From: UBA1151 sp963579925
GTDB lineage: Bacteria; Chloroflexota; Dehalococcoidia; Lucifugimonadales; Lucifugimonadaceae
Direction: 5' to 3'
NCBI GenBank assembly: GCA_963579925.1
Contig: CAUZJA010000022.1
Location: 1-21,305, forward strand
DNA length: 21,305 nt
Part shown: piece by piece, positions 1 through 7,870 of the stretch
Layout: every line of letters begins with the position of its first letter
Numbering within the stretch: the stretch's first letter is position 1
The notes under the pieces: generated by a model
Database searches by the model: none
Told to the model about the DNA's origin: nothing
What the model saw: the letters and a program-made list of their open reading frames with translations, nothing else
Made by a program: the position numbers and the translations under genes

Positions 1-70
1 CCGCGTCACGTCCTGCCAATTGGCGTTTTGATGCGCTCAGCCCCAGGATGTTCATCTCACGCCTAACCAT
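1..70 (-). CDS. Possible N-terminus of next pst gene (pstC?), cut by window edge
   Basis: An open frame begins with ATG at 70 (or ATG at 55) on the minus strand and stays open to the window edge, giving about 23 residues that begin MVRREMNILG. The second ATG has a GGCGTGAG stretch just upstream that could act as a weak ribosome binding site. It lies directly downstream of pstS, where pstC normally sits, and is preceded by 11-bp-spaced TTAA repeats. The peptide is too short to recognise. The pstC label is inference from gene order only. Confidence 0.25.
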   Translation of the reverse strand, partial: MVRREMNILGLSASKRQLAGRDA

Positions 71-114
71 CTGCGAGCACCGCCAGGAGCGCAATAACGG
101 GCACTGTATGAGGC

Positions 115-145
115 GTTAACTCTCGGTTAAAGCCTGCCCGTTTAA
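115..145. promoter_or_regulatory. Candidate Pho box between pstS and the next gene
   Basis: GTTAA occurs at 115-119 and again at 126-130, exactly 11 bp apart, with a third TTAA at 142-145 (15 bp further, so off phase). PhoB/PhoP-family regulators bind direct repeats with an 11-bp period. The position between pstS and a putative pstC fits an internal Pho-regulated promoter. The repeats are short and AT-rich, so this is suggestive only. Confidence 0.3.
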
Positions 146-198
146 TGAAGATAACGATGGAATCCATCTCAGGCCGTTGGCCAGGCAGTGCATCGCGC

Positions 199-1173
199 CT
201 ACTGGTAGGAAGCAATTAGCTCCCGTCCCACGTCGTACTCGGCCTCGGAGAGTCCAACGTATCCAACTTCCTGAGCAAGCTCCGTCGCATTGTCCAGATA
301 GAAGTTCAGGAACGCCACAACATCTGGGCGCTGCAACGCTTCAACGTTGATGTAAAGGTACAGCGGCCTTGAGAGCGGCGCATAGCTGCCACTATTGATC
401 GTCTCAGCGGTTGGACTGGTGCATCCGTTGCCGTTGTCGACACCCACAATCTTGAGCTTGTCTTCATTCTCTTTGTAGTAGGCATATCCGAAATAGCCCA
501 GAGAGTTCTTATCTCCAGCTATTCCCTGCACAAGCACATTGTCATCGGCGCTGGCCGTGTAATCGGCACGACTGACCTGCGCCTGTCCGTTGATCGCCTT
601 GGTGAAATAATCGAACGTGCCAGAGGACGTGTCGGGGCCATACAACCGGACAGTTTGATCCGGGAAGCCGTCCCGCACCTCGCTCCAGTTATCGACCGTG
701 CTTCCTCGGTCCCAGATCTTGTTGATCTCATCCGTAGTCAGGCAGTCAACGAAATCGTTCCTGGTGCTGACAAGGACCGAAAGGCCATCGAACGCCACGG
801 CCATCTCAATAAACTCAACACCATGCTCCGCAGCCTGCTCTCGCTCAGCATCCTTGATTTCGCGTGATGCGTTGGATATTGCAGTTTCGCCAGTGGTGAA
901 TCGCCTGAAACCACCGCCGGTTCCGGAGATACCAATTGGTATCTGAACATGTGGATGCTCCTTGCGAAACTCTTCTGCCACGGCCTGCGTGATTGGGAAG
1001 ACGGTTGATGAGCCGTCTATTTCAATGGTGTTCGAATCCCCGGCGCCGCACGCCACCAGAATGGTCAACAGAATCGCAAGTACGGGCAGTAATGACACTG
1101 TAATGCGCCTGCGACGAATGACCTTCAAATACTTGCTGTCCAGATTCGAATTGTTGCTTGCGGTTTGAATCAC
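199..1173 (-). CDS. pstS: PstS-type phosphate ABC transporter substrate-binding lipoprotein
   Basis: This is the extracytoplasmic phosphate-binding component of the high-affinity Pst ABC transporter. The N-terminus has arginines (RRRR near residues 20-23), a hydrophobic core and a lipobox LVAC with the lipidated cysteine at residue 42. Hallmarks of the PstS/PBP-like family follow: GSSTVFPI around residues 54-61, a GTGGGF loop with RRF near 85-91, and SSGTFDYF in mid-protein, the loops that hold phosphate. The length, 324 residues, is normal for the family. The longest frame starts at GTG (1173), but a TTG at residue 16 would give a more typical signal peptide beginning MKVIRRRR. It is the third gene of a phoB-phoR-pstS run on the minus strand, separated from phoR by 88 bases that hold candidate Pho-box repeats, so phosphate-limitation control through its neighbours is likely. 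Confidence 0.93.
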   Translation of the reverse strand: MIQTASNNSNLDSKYLKVIRRRRITVSLLPVLAILLTILVACGAGDSNTIEIDGSSTVFPITQAVAEEFRKEHPHVQIPIGISGTGGGFRRFTTGETAISNASREIKDAEREQAAEHGVEFIEMAVAFDGLSVLVSTRNDFVDCLTTDEINKIWDRGSTVDNWSEVRDGFPDQTVRLYGPDTSSGTFDYFTKAINGQAQVSRADYTASADDNVLVQGIAGDKNSLGYFGYAYYKENEDKLKIVGVDNGNGCTSPTAETINSGSYAPLSRPLYLYINVEALQRPDVVAFLNFYLDNATELAQEVGYVGLSEAEYDVGRELIASYQ

Positions 1174-1196
1174 TAATTAATAGCAGACCAGAAAGT

Positions 1197-1237
1197 TGTT
1201 AAAACCGGGGCTCTGGCGTGTTAATTCAAGATTAAAA
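1197..1237 (-). promoter_or_regulatory. Candidate Pho box upstream of pstS
   Basis: Three TTAA-centred repeats lie between phoR and pstS, with TTAA at 1199-1202, 1221-1224 and 1232-1235. The spacings are 22 and 11 bp, so all sit on the same 11-bp phase. Read on the minus strand they are TTTTAATC, AATTAACA and TTTTAACA, close to the TTAACA-like repeats known for PhoP in Firmicutes. The end nearest pstS is about 25 bases from the GTG start. No clear -10/-35 pair is seen. Confidence 0.4.
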
Positions 1238-1261
1238 GAAGGATCGGGTTTGGGGTTTTGC

Positions 1262-3007
1262 CTAGCCTTGAAGATCACCCGGAATCGTGATGTGGAACTC
1301 AGCCCCTGCGCCCCGCTCACTTATCACAGTTGCCGCGCCACCATGGGCCTCAGCAACGTGTCGAACTATCGCAAGTCCCAGTCCACTCCCGCCCGAAGCT
1401 CTGGATTGATCCGCCTTGTAGAAGCGCTCAAATATATGCGGGAGGTCTTCCGGCTCAATACCAACACCCTCGTCGCGCACGCTCAGCACCAGCGAACCAT
1501 CAGGCTCTTTCCACGCACCTACCGTAACTTTCGTCTCTTCTGTAGACGCCTTGAGCGCGTTGGTCAGAAGGTTCGTTATCGCCTCAGTCAATTGCTGTTC
1601 ATCGATGGCATGAGCAACGTCATTTACTCCAGATTCATCGATCTCAATACCTGAGTTGATCGCCTGCGGCGTGATCTGGTTGATCGCCATCTGAACCACT
1701 CTGCGCACGCTCTGATGCTCAAGTTTCAGCGGCTCAGTACCACTCTCAATACGTGACAACTCAAGCATCTCAGAAATCAAATTTTCCATGCGCTCCGTGT
1801 CGGCAGCCATACGAGCCAGAAACTCCCGCGCAACTTCGGGATTATCGATGGCTCCCGATTGAAGGGTTTCCGCTGACGCTTTGATCGCAGTAAGCGGCGT
1901 ACGCAGCTCATGAGAAGCGTTGGAAACAAACTCACGCCGGGTGATATCCAGCCTGTGAGCTTCCGTGGAGTCGCTAAGAATCAGCATCGCCCGACGCCCC
2001 GGAATATCTCTCACCTCCGGCAGTGGAATAGCAATGGTGTAAATAAACCGCCGCGAATCCAAGAAATCGATCTCGGCCTGGCTGCGATCCTCCGTCTCCA
2101 GTGATTCGGTCGCAAGCTGGTTCAACTCATAATTGCGATTGAGGGCGTACAACGGTTCGCCAATTTCAAAGCCCTCTGGCGCATCCAACATCTCCAGCGC
2201 TGCAGGATTCGAAAGCAGGACTGCTCCCTCTTCGTCCACGACCACCACGCCATCGGACATCGACTCCAGAATCGACTGTAGACGATTCCGCTCCTGGCTC
2301 TCCAGCGCGAGTAGTCCGTTCAGCTGCGCCGCCATCTCATTTACAGCGTTGGCCAGCTGCTCAACTTCTTGTGGAGGCTCAGGCCGCAAAAGGTGATGCA
2401 GATCACCAGAAGCCACCTGACGTGCGCCCAGCGTGACTGTGGCAATGGAGCGAGTGAGGCGGCCTGAGAGCAGCGTGGCGGCCACTATCGAGCCCAGAAC
2501 AATGATGAAGCCCCCTAACGCGGCTTCTGCGCGCAGGGTAGAGACCGTGTCAGTCGCATTAGAGGTCGGAATCGCCAGTCGCACCTGCAACCCCGGCGCG
2601 TTGATAACAATCGACGGCCTCACCGCCACCGAAACTTCGGTGGCAAGAACCGGGTCATTCACCCGGTGCGTCGCGCCACTTGAACGAATCTCCTCGCGGT
2701 TTGAGTAATCGACGCCTCTGACGGTATTATCGTGAGAGTCCGCCAGGATCACGTTGTTGCTATCTAGCACGGTTACCCTACCGCCAGAGGTTGCGGCAGT
2801 CCGAATCACATAGCGCTGCTGGTCGCCCAAAAGATCAGATATACCTGAAGCCAGTTCGGCCTGTATTGCGACCCTCGCATCCAGTTGGTCAAGCGCCCGT
2901 GATTCAGCGTCTTGAACAACGAAAATACTGACGGCGATAACAATCAATGTACTGAGAATCGCGGACGCGACGACGATGCGAAATCGTAGTGTCCGGTGAA
3001 AAGTCAT
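1262..3007 (-). CDS. phoR: PhoR-like membrane sensor histidine kinase
   Basis: Membrane histidine kinase of 581 residues, likely the partner of the adjacent response regulator in phosphate sensing. In order: transmembrane segment about 11-31, an extracytoplasmic sensor domain about 32-160, second transmembrane segment about 165-181, HAMP linker about 182-235, PAS domain about 240-350, HisKA with the phospho-accepting His366 in SNASHELRTP, and HATPase_c with N box around Asn479/Asn483, G1 box DEGVGI (512-517) and G2 box GGSGLGL (539-545). All catalytic motifs look intact. The ATG lies 9 bases after the phoB stop, so the two are co-transcribed. The name rests on the TM-sensor-TM-HAMP-PAS-HisKA layout typical of Gram-positive PhoR/WalK-like kinases and on the pstS next door. 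WalK- or ResE-like naming cannot be excluded from sequence alone. Confidence 0.88.
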   Translation of the reverse strand: MTFHRTLRFRIVVASAILSTLIVIAVSIFVVQDAESRALDQLDARVAIQAELASGISDLLGDQQRYVIRTAATSGGRVTVLDSNNVILADSHDNTVRGVDYSNREEIRSSGATHRVNDPVLATEVSVAVRPSIVINAPGLQVRLAIPTSNATDTVSTLRAEAALGGFIIVLGSIVAATLLSGRLTRSIATVTLGARQVASGDLHHLLRPEPPQEVEQLANAVNEMAAQLNGLLALESQERNRLQSILESMSDGVVVVDEEGAVLLSNPAALEMLDAPEGFEIGEPLYALNRNYELNQLATESLETEDRSQAEIDFLDSRRFIYTIAIPLPEVRDIPGRRAMLILSDSTEAHRLDITRREFVSNASHELRTPLTAIKASAETLQSGAIDNPEVAREFLARMAADTERMENLISEMLELSRIESGTEPLKLEHQSVRRVVQMAINQITPQAINSGIEIDESGVNDVAHAIDEQQLTEAITNLLTNALKASTEETKVTVGAWKEPDGSLVLSVRDEGVGIEPEDLPHIFERFYKADQSRASGGSGLGLAIVRHVAEAHGGAATVISERGAGAEFHITIPGDLQG

Positions 3008-3016
3008 ACGTTTAGT

Positions 3017-3799
3017 TTAAGCTGAGTTACTGGCCGGGGCGAATCTGTAGCCCATTCCGCGAACCGTCAAGACATGTTCTGGCGCAGACGGATTTTCCTC
3101 AATCTTCTGACGCAGCCATCGAACGTGGACATCTACCGTCCTGGTATCCCCCGCGTAGTCGTACCCCCAGACGTGCTGAAGTAGCTGATCGCGCGAAAAT
3201 GCACGTCCGCGATCCTGCGCAAGGTAGACCAGTAGGTCGTACTCCTTGGGCCGAAGATGGATCACAACTCCGTCTCGGCTCACCTCACGTCCAGCCAGAT
3301 CGATGATCATATCTCCAATGCTCAGGCGCTCTTCAGGCTGATCTGCTCCCTCCGCTGTGAGCATCTCAACCCTGCGAAGCATGGCCGCTACCTTTGCCAC
3401 CACTTCCCTCACGCTGAATGGCTTGACCATGTAATCGTCGGCGCCAATTTCAAGCCCAACGACCCGATCCACTTCTTCCGTGCGGGCGGTCAGCATGAGA
3501 ATCGGAACCGTATCGCCCTCCGCCCGAAGCGATCTGCAGACTTCAGTACCGCTCATGATGGGCAGCATCACGTCCAGCACGATAAGGCTGGGCGAGCGCG
3601 ATCGAGCAAGCGTGAGCGCCTCGGCACCGTCCAGGGCCACGAGTACTTCATAGCCCTCCATGCCAAAGTTGTACTTCAGCGTCGCAAGGATGCTTGGATC
3701 ATCCTCAACCAAAAGTACGCGCTCGCCAGTCACTGACTTGCCAGAATCGTTAACCGTGTTACTACTCCGTCCTACGGTGGGAACAGAATCATTTAACAA
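3017..3799 (-). CDS. phoB: PhoB/OmpR-family response regulator
   Basis: Two-domain DNA-binding response regulator. The receiver domain begins at ERVLLVEDD (about residue 26); the acidic pair is Asp33/Asp34, the phospho-acceptor is Asp76 in LIVLDVMLP, the conserved Thr is Thr104 and Lys126 lies in VKPF. A winged-helix C-terminal domain covers about 160-255, with RPKEYDLLVYL and the recognition-helix stretch TRTVDVHVRWLRQKI. The 260-residue frame starts at TTG (3799), but the first ~22 residues match no receiver domain; a GTG at 3733 beginning VTGERV would give a standard ~238-residue protein and may be the true start. It is followed 9 bases later by the kinase gene. Its own upstream region holds a TTAA pair at 11-bp spacing, consistent with autoregulation (inference). 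Confidence 0.9.
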   Translation of the reverse strand: MLNDSVPTVGRSSNTVNDSGKSVTGERVLLVEDDPSILATLKYNFGMEGYEVLVALDGAEALTLARSRSPSLIVLDVMLPIMSGTEVCRSLRAEGDTVPILMLTARTEEVDRVVGLEIGADDYMVKPFSVREVVAKVAAMLRRVEMLTAEGADQPEERLSIGDMIIDLAGREVSRDGVVIHLRPKEYDLLVYLAQDRGRAFSRDQLLQHVWGYDYAGDTRTVDVHVRWLRQKIEENPSAPEHVLTVRGMGYRFAPASNSA

Positions 3800-3801
3800 C
3801 T

Positions 3802-3829
3802 TGCCCGCCCGGAATTTCCGGTGCGGGCA
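3802..3829 (-). terminator. Strong hairpin between norD-like gene and phoB
   Basis: TGCCCGC (3802-3808 on the plus strand) pairs with GCGGGCA (3823-3829). The inner CCGG/CCGG pairing extends the stem, leaving a short AT-rich loop and one bulged base. It begins 11 bases after the stop codon of the VWA gene and is followed on the minus strand by AGTTGTT rather than a clean U run. It is either a weak intrinsic terminator separating the VWA operon from phoB or an RNA stabiliser. It lies just upstream of the TTG start of phoB and could also mask translation from that start. Confidence 0.45.
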
Positions 3830-3844
3830 TTAAATCGGCGTTAA
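3830..3844 (-). promoter_or_regulatory. TTAA pair at 11-bp spacing upstream of phoB
   Basis: TTAA occurs at 3830-3833 and 3841-3844, exactly 11 bp apart, overlapping the stop codon of the preceding gene. The spacing and core match the repeats before pstS. This is a weak candidate Pho box that would allow phoB to control itself. Confidence 0.25.
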
Positions 3845-6800
3845 GTCGTGAGTTGCTGGTACAGCTCCGGTAATCGTGTGGGTAGAAGCTTGATGTCACT
3901 GAGAACTTCGTAGCTCAGATCATCCATCATCGTCTTCATATAGTCATGACCGGACTTGTCCACGGTGAGGCAGAACGGATGTATTCCTTCACGTCGAGCC
4001 TCCACAAGCGCCTGCTTGGTGTCGTGGACTGCGTACTCTTTCTCCACTCCCTCACGGCTGTAACCACGGTCCTGTGGCCGACCATCCGTGATCATGAACA
4101 GGACTTTAGACTTGGCTTCAATGTTGCGCAGCTTCGTGGCTGTGTGCCTGATTGCCGGCCCCATCCGCGTGGCGTGCAATGGCGCAATGCGGTCTATCTT
4201 GCGCGGCACAGCGTCTGTGTAGACCTCTCCAAGCTCCTTGATGACGTAGAACTCCACGTTCTCTCGACCGTAACCGGAGAAGCCGTAGATTCCGAAATCA
4301 TCGCCAAGCATGTTCAGAGCGTTCGAGAGCAGGACAATTCCTTCCTTCTCGATGTCTACGATTCGCTTGTAGGACCTTCGCAGTCCTTCTGCACGACGCG
4401 ACCGCAGCCAAACCATGTACTCGACAGGGTCATCGGGTGCGCCCCAGTCATCGTCCGACTTACCCGTCTCATCGATCGCCTCTGCCGTTGAAGCACTCAT
4501 GTCCAATAGGAACGCGACTGCGACGTCACGCTCCACTTTGTTTCGGCGCCAGTAGAGCTTGTCCGTTGGCTGGTTTCCTGATCGACGGTCAACGAAATAC
4601 TCGATCACCGTGTCGAGATCGTGATCCTCTCCATCTTCCAACCGGTTGATCTTCCGGAATGTCTCCGGAGTCATCCGCTCGAACTGTCGATGAATATCAC
4701 GAACCAGCGAAGAGTTTTCTGAGAGCGTGTCCTGCACAAAGCTCAGATCGCCCTCGGCCATCTCTTTTTCGTGAACAAGGCACCAACGCGGCTTGTACTC
4801 AGAACCGCGAAAGTCCCACTCGTCATATACAAACGACTTATCGTCGGTTGCCTCCAGGGGTCCGCCGTCTTCCTCAACGTGAACAAACGGACCAGAGCTG
4901 GACTGCGGATCCTGGGGATCGCGCTTGGCCATCTCTTTGAGGAGGTTCTGAATCAGCTCGTCTGGAATCTGGGATTCCTCGCCGCCTTCTTCTCCCTCTT
5001 GCGGCTCACCATTCACCTCAGTGGACTGCTCAAGCATCTCTTTGATCTGCTCTTCAGTGAGCGGCTCGCCGGCCTCACCCTCCATCATCTCGGAGCCCTG
5101 CATCATCTGCGAGAGAAGCTGCGCTAGCTCTGGCTTGAAGTCGCCACGATATGAGACGTCCTCAGGGGAGTCATAGTCCTCTTCCTGAGGCAGTTGCTCC
5201 TGATCGTCACTATCTTCGTCCGGGACCTGCTCGGAGCCTTCGCCCTCGGCATCTCCATCTCCCTGCAAAGACTGGAGGAACTGCTGAGCGTCCTCTTCCG
5301 GCTCTTCGGTCTGTTCTTCCTCGTCATCAAGGTCTATATCTTCGAACTCGTCCTCAGGGATCTCCTGATTGGGAACTTCAGTGAGGAGCGAGTAAATCCG
5401 TATTGATGCTTCAGCGGAGTCTTCAACCGTGGTTGTGAACGTGGCGACTGAATCCAGGATGCGGGCAATCTTTCTGGCCGTGTCCTGATAGTCCTTTGGA
5501 ACTTTGAGGCCACTGCGCTGCTTCAGGCTTACGCGAATGACGAACTCAAGCATTGCCTCCCGCATTGGGAGATCCTCCATGGCGGGGCGCTCTGAGAGCG
5601 ACTCCTCCTGGGTGGCCAGATAGGCCGCTACAATCCCACGGTACTCGTGCATAAGCCGAGCATCGAGGCGAGCGTCTTCAACAACCGTGAATACGTCGTG
5701 CGCCAGTGCCCGGTCAGGGAACGCATCAAAGAATCGCCCCATGTCGGTGAGCCACTGCCCCTCGATGCCCTTCTCCTCAGCGGCATCCAGCATGTCTGGT
5801 GGCAGTACATCCACAATCGCCTGAGGCGTCGAAGATGTCACTGGCAACGCAATGTGGGGTCGCAAGTCTGAGAAAGAAGTTGATGGGCGGGCGTAGTCGA
5901 AGTCGAAGCTACCAAATTCAATGTGGCCCACCTGATGGGTAGCGACCACTTTGTACCAGGAGAAGTTGGCGTCTTTTGAGGCGAACCTATCGACCAATTC
6001 TGGCAGATAGATGGTGCTGCCCTCTGTAGTGGGAGCATCACCTTCAACCCAGCCAATGTTCTTCTCGACGATAGATGATGTTGGGGAAAGCTCGATGCTC
6101 TCTCCAACAAGTGCGCGACAGTACGTTCGCAGTAGATCTCGGATCCTCGCAAGCTCCACACCTGAAGCCAGCGTGTCCAGAATCTCCTGTGACCGGGCTG
6201 ACTCCAGCCGGAAGAAACTCAAGCCAGACTCGGTGTTCTCGCGAGAGGCGGAAAGCCCTTCTGTGTACCACTCTTCAAACTGGTTGAAGCTCACTCGGCT
6301 CATGATGGACGGAATCTGGTGCAACAGCTCAGGAGCTGCGGCGGGTGAGGCAGACAATAGTTGCTCTGAAAGCTCCAGAAGCCTGCTCTGTCGCTCTGCC
6401 GGGACACTGGCTAATGCTGCTGAGCCTGCTACCAGACTTTCGCCGGCGTTGGCCTGCCCCACTTGAACCAGCTTCCTGATCAGCGTGAGCAGTCGCCCTC
6501 GCTGACCCGCGTCAACTTTGCTCAGTGATTCGCCCGCTGCGTCAAAGTAGCCTCGAATATCCCGCCACGACTTGTCGGCGAGCACGCGGGCCACAGACAC
6601 GAACGCCTCGCGCTCAGAGCCCATGTCCTTGAACAGCAAGACGCCGTCTGAAAGGCTCTGGTTGGCAAGATCGTAGCTGCGAAGAGATAGCGCCTCAAGG
6701 AACTCTGAGAAGCGGGTGAACTCAATGAAGTTCAGGTTCTCCAGCAGCTCCGGAGTGGACTCGTAATATCGGCACGCCAGCGTGCTTGATTTCCACGTGC

Positions 6801-7239
6801 CGCGGTAGAGCGCTCTCCCCAGGTTGGCCCAATCCTCAATATAGCGCGGTCGCAACCGCTGGAGTGAGTCCGGGCTGGACTTGAAGAACGCGACGCCCAG
6901 GCTTGGTGAGTCTGCACAAAGCCTCGCTCCGATCTGACCCCAGCGAATGAACTGGCCGGATGGCAGTTGGCGCTGGACCTCTGAGCTTGCCTTGAAATAC
7001 TCGGCAGCGGCTTCCCAGGAACGAACTGTCTTGTCGGCAACTTCCAGGCCGTTTGTGGCCCAGGCAACCAGATCGTTGTCCCGAAGGCGTCCGCCGAGGC
7101 TCTCACGCGCTTCGTCGTACGCCTCCATAACGGGGGCTGGATATTCCTCAAGTTGAGTCTTGATTTCAGGAAGAGTCAGCTTGGGTTGTTTTTTCGCTGG
7201 CAGCGTCGTCGCTCCGTTTCTGCAGTGCATGCCCCTCAC
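3841..7239 (-). CDS. NorD/CbbO-type VWA-domain protein (MoxR partner)
   Basis: Large soluble protein of 1132 residues whose C-terminal von Willebrand A domain has an intact MIDAS: Asp913, Ser915 and Ser917 in LLDMSAST, Thr1024 in HATRMG and Asp1052 in MITDGRP. In NorD and CbbO this domain works with a MoxR-family AAA ATPase (NorQ/CbbQ) to remodel or load metal into a client enzyme, and such an ATPase is encoded two genes upstream. The first ~420 residues are helical and repeat-like. A HxxxH motif (His435-His439, THQVGHIEFG) and EDARLD at 521-526 resemble a degenerate zinc-peptidase site. Residues ~626-760 are very acidic and low complexity. The GTG at 7239 and ATG at 7230 are both possible starts and neither has a well-spaced ribosome binding site. 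No nor or cbb structural gene is in the window, so the client is unknown. Confidence 0.85.
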   Translation of the reverse strand: MRGMHCRNGATTLPAKKQPKLTLPEIKTQLEEYPAPVMEAYDEARESLGGRLRDNDLVAWATNGLEVADKTVRSWEAAAEYFKASSEVQRQLPSGQFIRWGQIGARLCADSPSLGVAFFKSSPDSLQRLRPRYIEDWANLGRALYRGTWKSSTLACRYYESTPELLENLNFIEFTRFSEFLEALSLRSYDLANQSLSDGVLLFKDMGSEREAFVSVARVLADKSWRDIRGYFDAAGESLSKVDAGQRGRLLTLIRKLVQVGQANAGESLVAGSAALASVPAERQSRLLELSEQLLSASPAAAPELLHQIPSIMSRVSFNQFEEWYTEGLSASRENTESGLSFFRLESARSQEILDTLASGVELARIRDLLRTYCRALVGESIELSPTSSIVEKNIGWVEGDAPTTEGSTIYLPELVDRFASKDANFSWYKVVATHQVGHIEFGSFDFDYARPSTSFSDLRPHIALPVTSSTPQAIVDVLPPDMLDAAEEKGIEGQWLTDMGRFFDAFPDRALAHDVFTVVEDARLDARLMHEYRGIVAAYLATQEESLSERPAMEDLPMREAMLEFVIRVSLKQRSGLKVPKDYQDTARKIARILDSVATFTTTVEDSAEASIRIYSLLTEVPNQEIPEDEFEDIDLDDEEEQTEEPEEDAQQFLQSLQGDGDAEGEGSEQVPDEDSDDQEQLPQEEDYDSPEDVSYRGDFKPELAQLLSQMMQGSEMMEGEAGEPLTEEQIKEMLEQSTEVNGEPQEGEEGGEESQIPDELIQNLLKEMAKRDPQDPQSSSGPFVHVEEDGGPLEATDDKSFVYDEWDFRGSEYKPRWCLVHEKEMAEGDLSFVQDTLSENSSLVRDIHRQFERMTPETFRKINRLEDGEDHDLDTVIEYFVDRRSGNQPTDKLYWRRNKVERDVAVAFLLDMSASTAEAIDETGKSDDDWGAPDDPVEYMVWLRSRRAEGLRRSYKRIVDIEKEGIVLLSNALNMLGDDFGIYGFSGYGRENVEFYVIKELGEVYTDAVPRKIDRIAPLHATRMGPAIRHTATKLRNIEAKSKVLFMITDGRPQDRGYSREGVEKEYAVHDTKQALVEARREGIHPFCLTVDKSGHDYMKTMMDDLSYEVLSDIKLLPTRLPELYQQLTT

Positions 7240-7272
7240 GTTTGAGGTGAGGTAGCGGCAAAGATGTGGCGT

Positions 7273-7866
7273 TTATGAAGTGTGCAGTATGCCCAGGATC
7301 TGGTCGATGATTCGTGCGGTCGCGCCCCAGATAACGCGGCCATTATAAGAATAAGAAGGCCTATCTATGAACTGTCCGTCCCGCATAATCCGTTCTGAGC
7401 GCGAATTTGCGGGATTGTCCAGGTAACTCACCGGCGTCGTAAACACCTCTGAGACTTCGCTCGGTTCTGGTTTAAAAGTCCGGGACTGAATCAACAACCC
7501 GGTGTGGATCTCAAGCCTGAATCCCGAACTGACAGTAGCGACCGCAGGCAGTCCACCCCAGACATCAATGTCTGATCTGGCGATGCCAATCTCCTCTTCA
7601 GTTTCTCGGAGGGCAGTATCCACTGAACTCTCATCTTCCAACTCTGGCTTCCCACCGGGAAACGCTATCTCTCCCCGGTGAGTGCTGACGGTCTGAGACC
7701 GTCTCGTCAGTACAATCGATGGACCTTCATCCGTGGGTGTGAACAGAACCAGCACTGAACCTCGCTTCAGCTTCTGATTATCCTCCTCACCCTGCGATGC
7801 AACGCCCCGCAGAATGGCCTCGAGATCCTCAATCGATCTCTCCGGCCAATCCCCACCGGTCATCAC
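7273..7866 (-). CDS. CoA diphosphatase-like Nudix hydrolase
   Basis: Nudix hydrolase of 197 residues. Besides the Nudix box (GG at 71-72 through REtEEEIG at 87-94) it has the upstream signature LTRRSQTV..HRGEIAFPGG, which marks the CoA pyrophosphatase group (NudL, Nudt7; old name UPF0035). These enzymes split CoA or its derivatives into 3',5'-ADP and phosphopantetheine. The spacing from GG to the Glu of the box is one residue longer than the generic pattern, as is usual in this subgroup. The start is GTG at 7866 or ATG at 7863, only 4 bases after the stop of the AAA ATPase gene, so the genes are translationally close. Substrate preference is inferred from the signature, and from coaE being two genes upstream. 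Confidence 0.85.
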   Translation of the reverse strand: MMTGGDWPERSIEDLEAILRGVASQGEEDNQKLKRGSVLVLFTPTDEGPSIVLTRRSQTVSTHRGEIAFPGGKPELEDESSVDTALRETEEEIGIARSDIDVWGGLPAVATVSSGFRLEIHTGLLIQSRTFKPEPSEVSEVFTTPVSYLDNPANSRSERIMRDGQFIDRPSYSYNGRVIWGATARIIDQILGILHTS

Positions 7867-7870
7867 AGTT

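Noticed and set aside
1196..1654. 152-codon plus-strand frame opposite the phoR catalytic domain
   Set aside because: The opposite strand encodes the intact HATPase domain; this frame has no features.
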